The notes below the pieces were generated by a model that had not been told where the DNA came from, made no database searches, and saw only the letters and a list, made by a program, of their open reading frames with translations. Shown piece by piece: positions 63,910 through 64,000 of a DNA stretch of 64,000 bases. Origin of the DNA: Xanthomonas sp. CFBP 8443 (GTDB taxonomy: Bacteria; Pseudomonadota; Gammaproteobacteria; Xanthomonadales; Xanthomonadaceae); the NCBI RefSeq assembly GCF_025666195.1, contig NZ_CP102592.1:3410001-3474000 (forward strand), given 5' to 3'. A program made the translations under genes and the position numbers. How positions within the stretch are numbered: position 1 is the first letter of the stretch; each line of letters starts with the position of its first letter.

Positions 63910-64000
63910 ATGTCAATGACCAAACGCCTGACGGCGGAATTTCTCGGTACGTTCTGGCTGGTACTCGGCGGCTGCGGCAGCGCGGTGCTCGCCGCCAAGT
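63910..64000 (+). CDS. aqpZ: Aquaporin Z (5-prime end only)
   Basis: The first 30 codons of an aquaporin are present: [20 protein letters not shown], then [10 protein letters not shown], the start of TM1 of AqpZ with the conserved glutamate. The gene runs off the window end. A second ATG lies two codons later. A GC hairpin (CCGCCC-N5-GGGCGG, 63868-63884) stands in the leader about 25 bp before the start. Confidence 0.9.
   Translation, partial: MSMTKRLTAEFLGTFWLVLGGCGSAVLAAK

Overview
The window is high-GC chromosomal DNA from a xanthomonad, most likely a Xanthomonas species. The signs are the dispersed REP palindrome (TGTAGGAGCGGCTTCAGCCGCGAC), the creBCD and QseBC/YgiW regulator sets, a large chemotaxis cluster with CheR, CheB and a REC-EAL protein, and plant-sugar genes (GH127 arabinofuranosidase with a GPH symporter). 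No rRNA, tRNA, CRISPR array or prophage is visible. This is mostly core chromosome broken by small mobile and repeat elements.

Layout. 1-1166: an IS110-family element sitting inside a REP palindrome. 1217-6222: a MobA-like/XdhC pair and a large hybrid sensor kinase. 6234-9838: an orphan SMI1/KNR4 gene, a YcaQ-like glycosylase, and a MarR-MFS pair with a clear operator. 9786-17113: a complete RND tripartite efflux operon with a divergent TetR regulator and a second TetR gene at its distal end. 17151-18451: a second, different IS110 element, again inside a REP palindrome. 18494-27768: metabolic and housekeeping genes (cupin, FucP-type transporter, zur-gltX, DUF3616, nitrilase-GNAT), one decayed proton-pump remnant and hypotheticals. 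28194-35650: creBCD, ygiW and qseBC. 35850-43364: rlmJ, DUF1963, CDF transporter, GNAT, mfd. 43472-54443: a duplicated fragment of mfd, then STAS-cheA-mcp-mcp-cheW-REC/EAL-cheR-cheB, preceded by a sigma-28-like promoter. 54570-63909: cardiolipin-synthase-like PLD, AraC/GPH/GH127 arabinoside locus, SHOCT protein, gpmA, nfi, pirin. 63910-64000: start of aqpZ.

The most striking content is non-coding. Both IS110 elements carry, upstream of the recombinase, an RNA-like region of about 145 nt with two stem-bounded internal loops. In each, one loop holds two short guides matching the left and right halves of the REP target actually occupied, and the other loop holds guides matching the element's own ends, all including a CT core. 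This is the bridge-RNA architecture, and the two elements target the same REP arm in registers two bases apart. A second unusual feature is mfd: a dispersed inverted-repeat element is inserted in frame in the protein, and the segment carrying it is duplicated just beyond the mfd terminator. Several regulatory sites can also be read directly: a triple cre-tag upstream of creD, an 18-bp palindrome before marR, paired CGGTATACT boxes in the efflux control region, and the sigma-28-like promoter of the chemotaxis cluster.
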